DNA of 64,000 bases from Taenia hydatigena (taxonomy: Eukaryota; Platyhelminthes; Cestoda; Cyclophyllidea; Taeniidae). The position numbers were made by a program, and so were the translations under genes. Position 1 is the stretch's first letter. The number at the start of each line of letters is the position of its first letter. A model generated the notes under the pieces. It was given only the letters and a program-made list of their open reading frames with translations. It did not search any database and was not told where the DNA came from. Where the stretch lies: NCBI GenBank assembly GCA_036345935.2, contig JADWOT020000002.1, forward strand, positions 21,206,355-21,270,354, read 5' to 3'. Shown here in pieces: positions 63,872 through 64,000 of this stretch.

Positions 63872-64000
63872 CTTGCAATGTGAGTAGTAATGGCGGAACC
63901 GTGAATGTGTGCAGTTGACCAGTTGGTTTGCTAGTACGTGCTGCATAGTCGTATTGCGGATGAGAACAATGGGCGACAGGCAGAAGTGCATTGCCTTTAC

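Larger units (their letters stand above)
58983..64000. repeat. Right arm of the inverted duplication, runs off the window
   Basis: This is the reverse complement of 41651-46596 and still matches at the very last base (64000 pairs with 41651), so the true arm is longer. It lies 3' of SLC4 exon 6. Compared with the left arm it has expanded GGA, CA and GT runs and a small insertion near 60470. It carries mirrored copies of the left-arm candidate exons on the minus strand. Confidence 0.93.

Overview
The window is eukaryotic nuclear DNA, most likely from a parasitic flatworm and probably a taeniid tapeworm (Taenia/Echinococcus type). It contains intron-rich genes with GT-AG splice sites, large gene-poor gaps, degenerate TGAA/TGGA minisatellites, and copies of a 185-bp LTR with 5-bp target-site duplications that resembles the taeniid 'Ta-TRIM' miniature retrotransposons. 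The species call is inference; no database search was possible.

Five genes can be rebuilt exon by exon with matching splice phases. (1) POP4/RPP29, an RNase P/MRP protein subunit (7674-8849, +, 2 exons). (2) A classical calpain (10219-19891, +, 15 exons, 768 codons) with intact Cys/His/Asn triad and a C-terminal penta-EF-hand. (3) HEATR6 (30742 down to 20049, -, about 13 exons), which ends tail-to-tail with calpain about 160 bp away. (4) An ODF2/cenexin-like centriole/sperm-tail coiled-coil protein (23139-26945, +, 8 exons), interleaved with HEATR6 on the opposite strand. (5) The 5' part of an SLC4 sodium/bicarbonate transporter gene (from 34705, +), with exons 1-4 packed within 0.75 kb and exons 5 and 6 isolated by introns of 11.5 and 10.6 kb; the rest lies beyond the window.

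Region by region: 1-7.6 kb has no certain gene, but holds a CRE/TATA-like promoter with a short candidate exon and a GC-richer block (about 3.6-6.8 kb) of broken coding-like sequence. 7.6-20 kb holds POP4 and calpain. 20-30.7 kb holds HEATR6 and ODF2. 30.7-34.7 kb is an LTR graveyard between the divergent HEATR6 and SLC4 genes. 34.7-64 kb is SLC4.

The most striking structure is a nearly identical inverted duplication of about 5 kb (41651-46596 versus 58983-64000, the latter running off the window edge). Its arms lie in two different SLC4 introns and flank exons 5 and 6. The pre-mRNA could therefore fold into a long intronic duplex around these exons, a classical setting for circular RNA, dsRNA editing or recurrent inversion. 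The arms themselves carry splice-bounded candidate exons of an unidentified protein.
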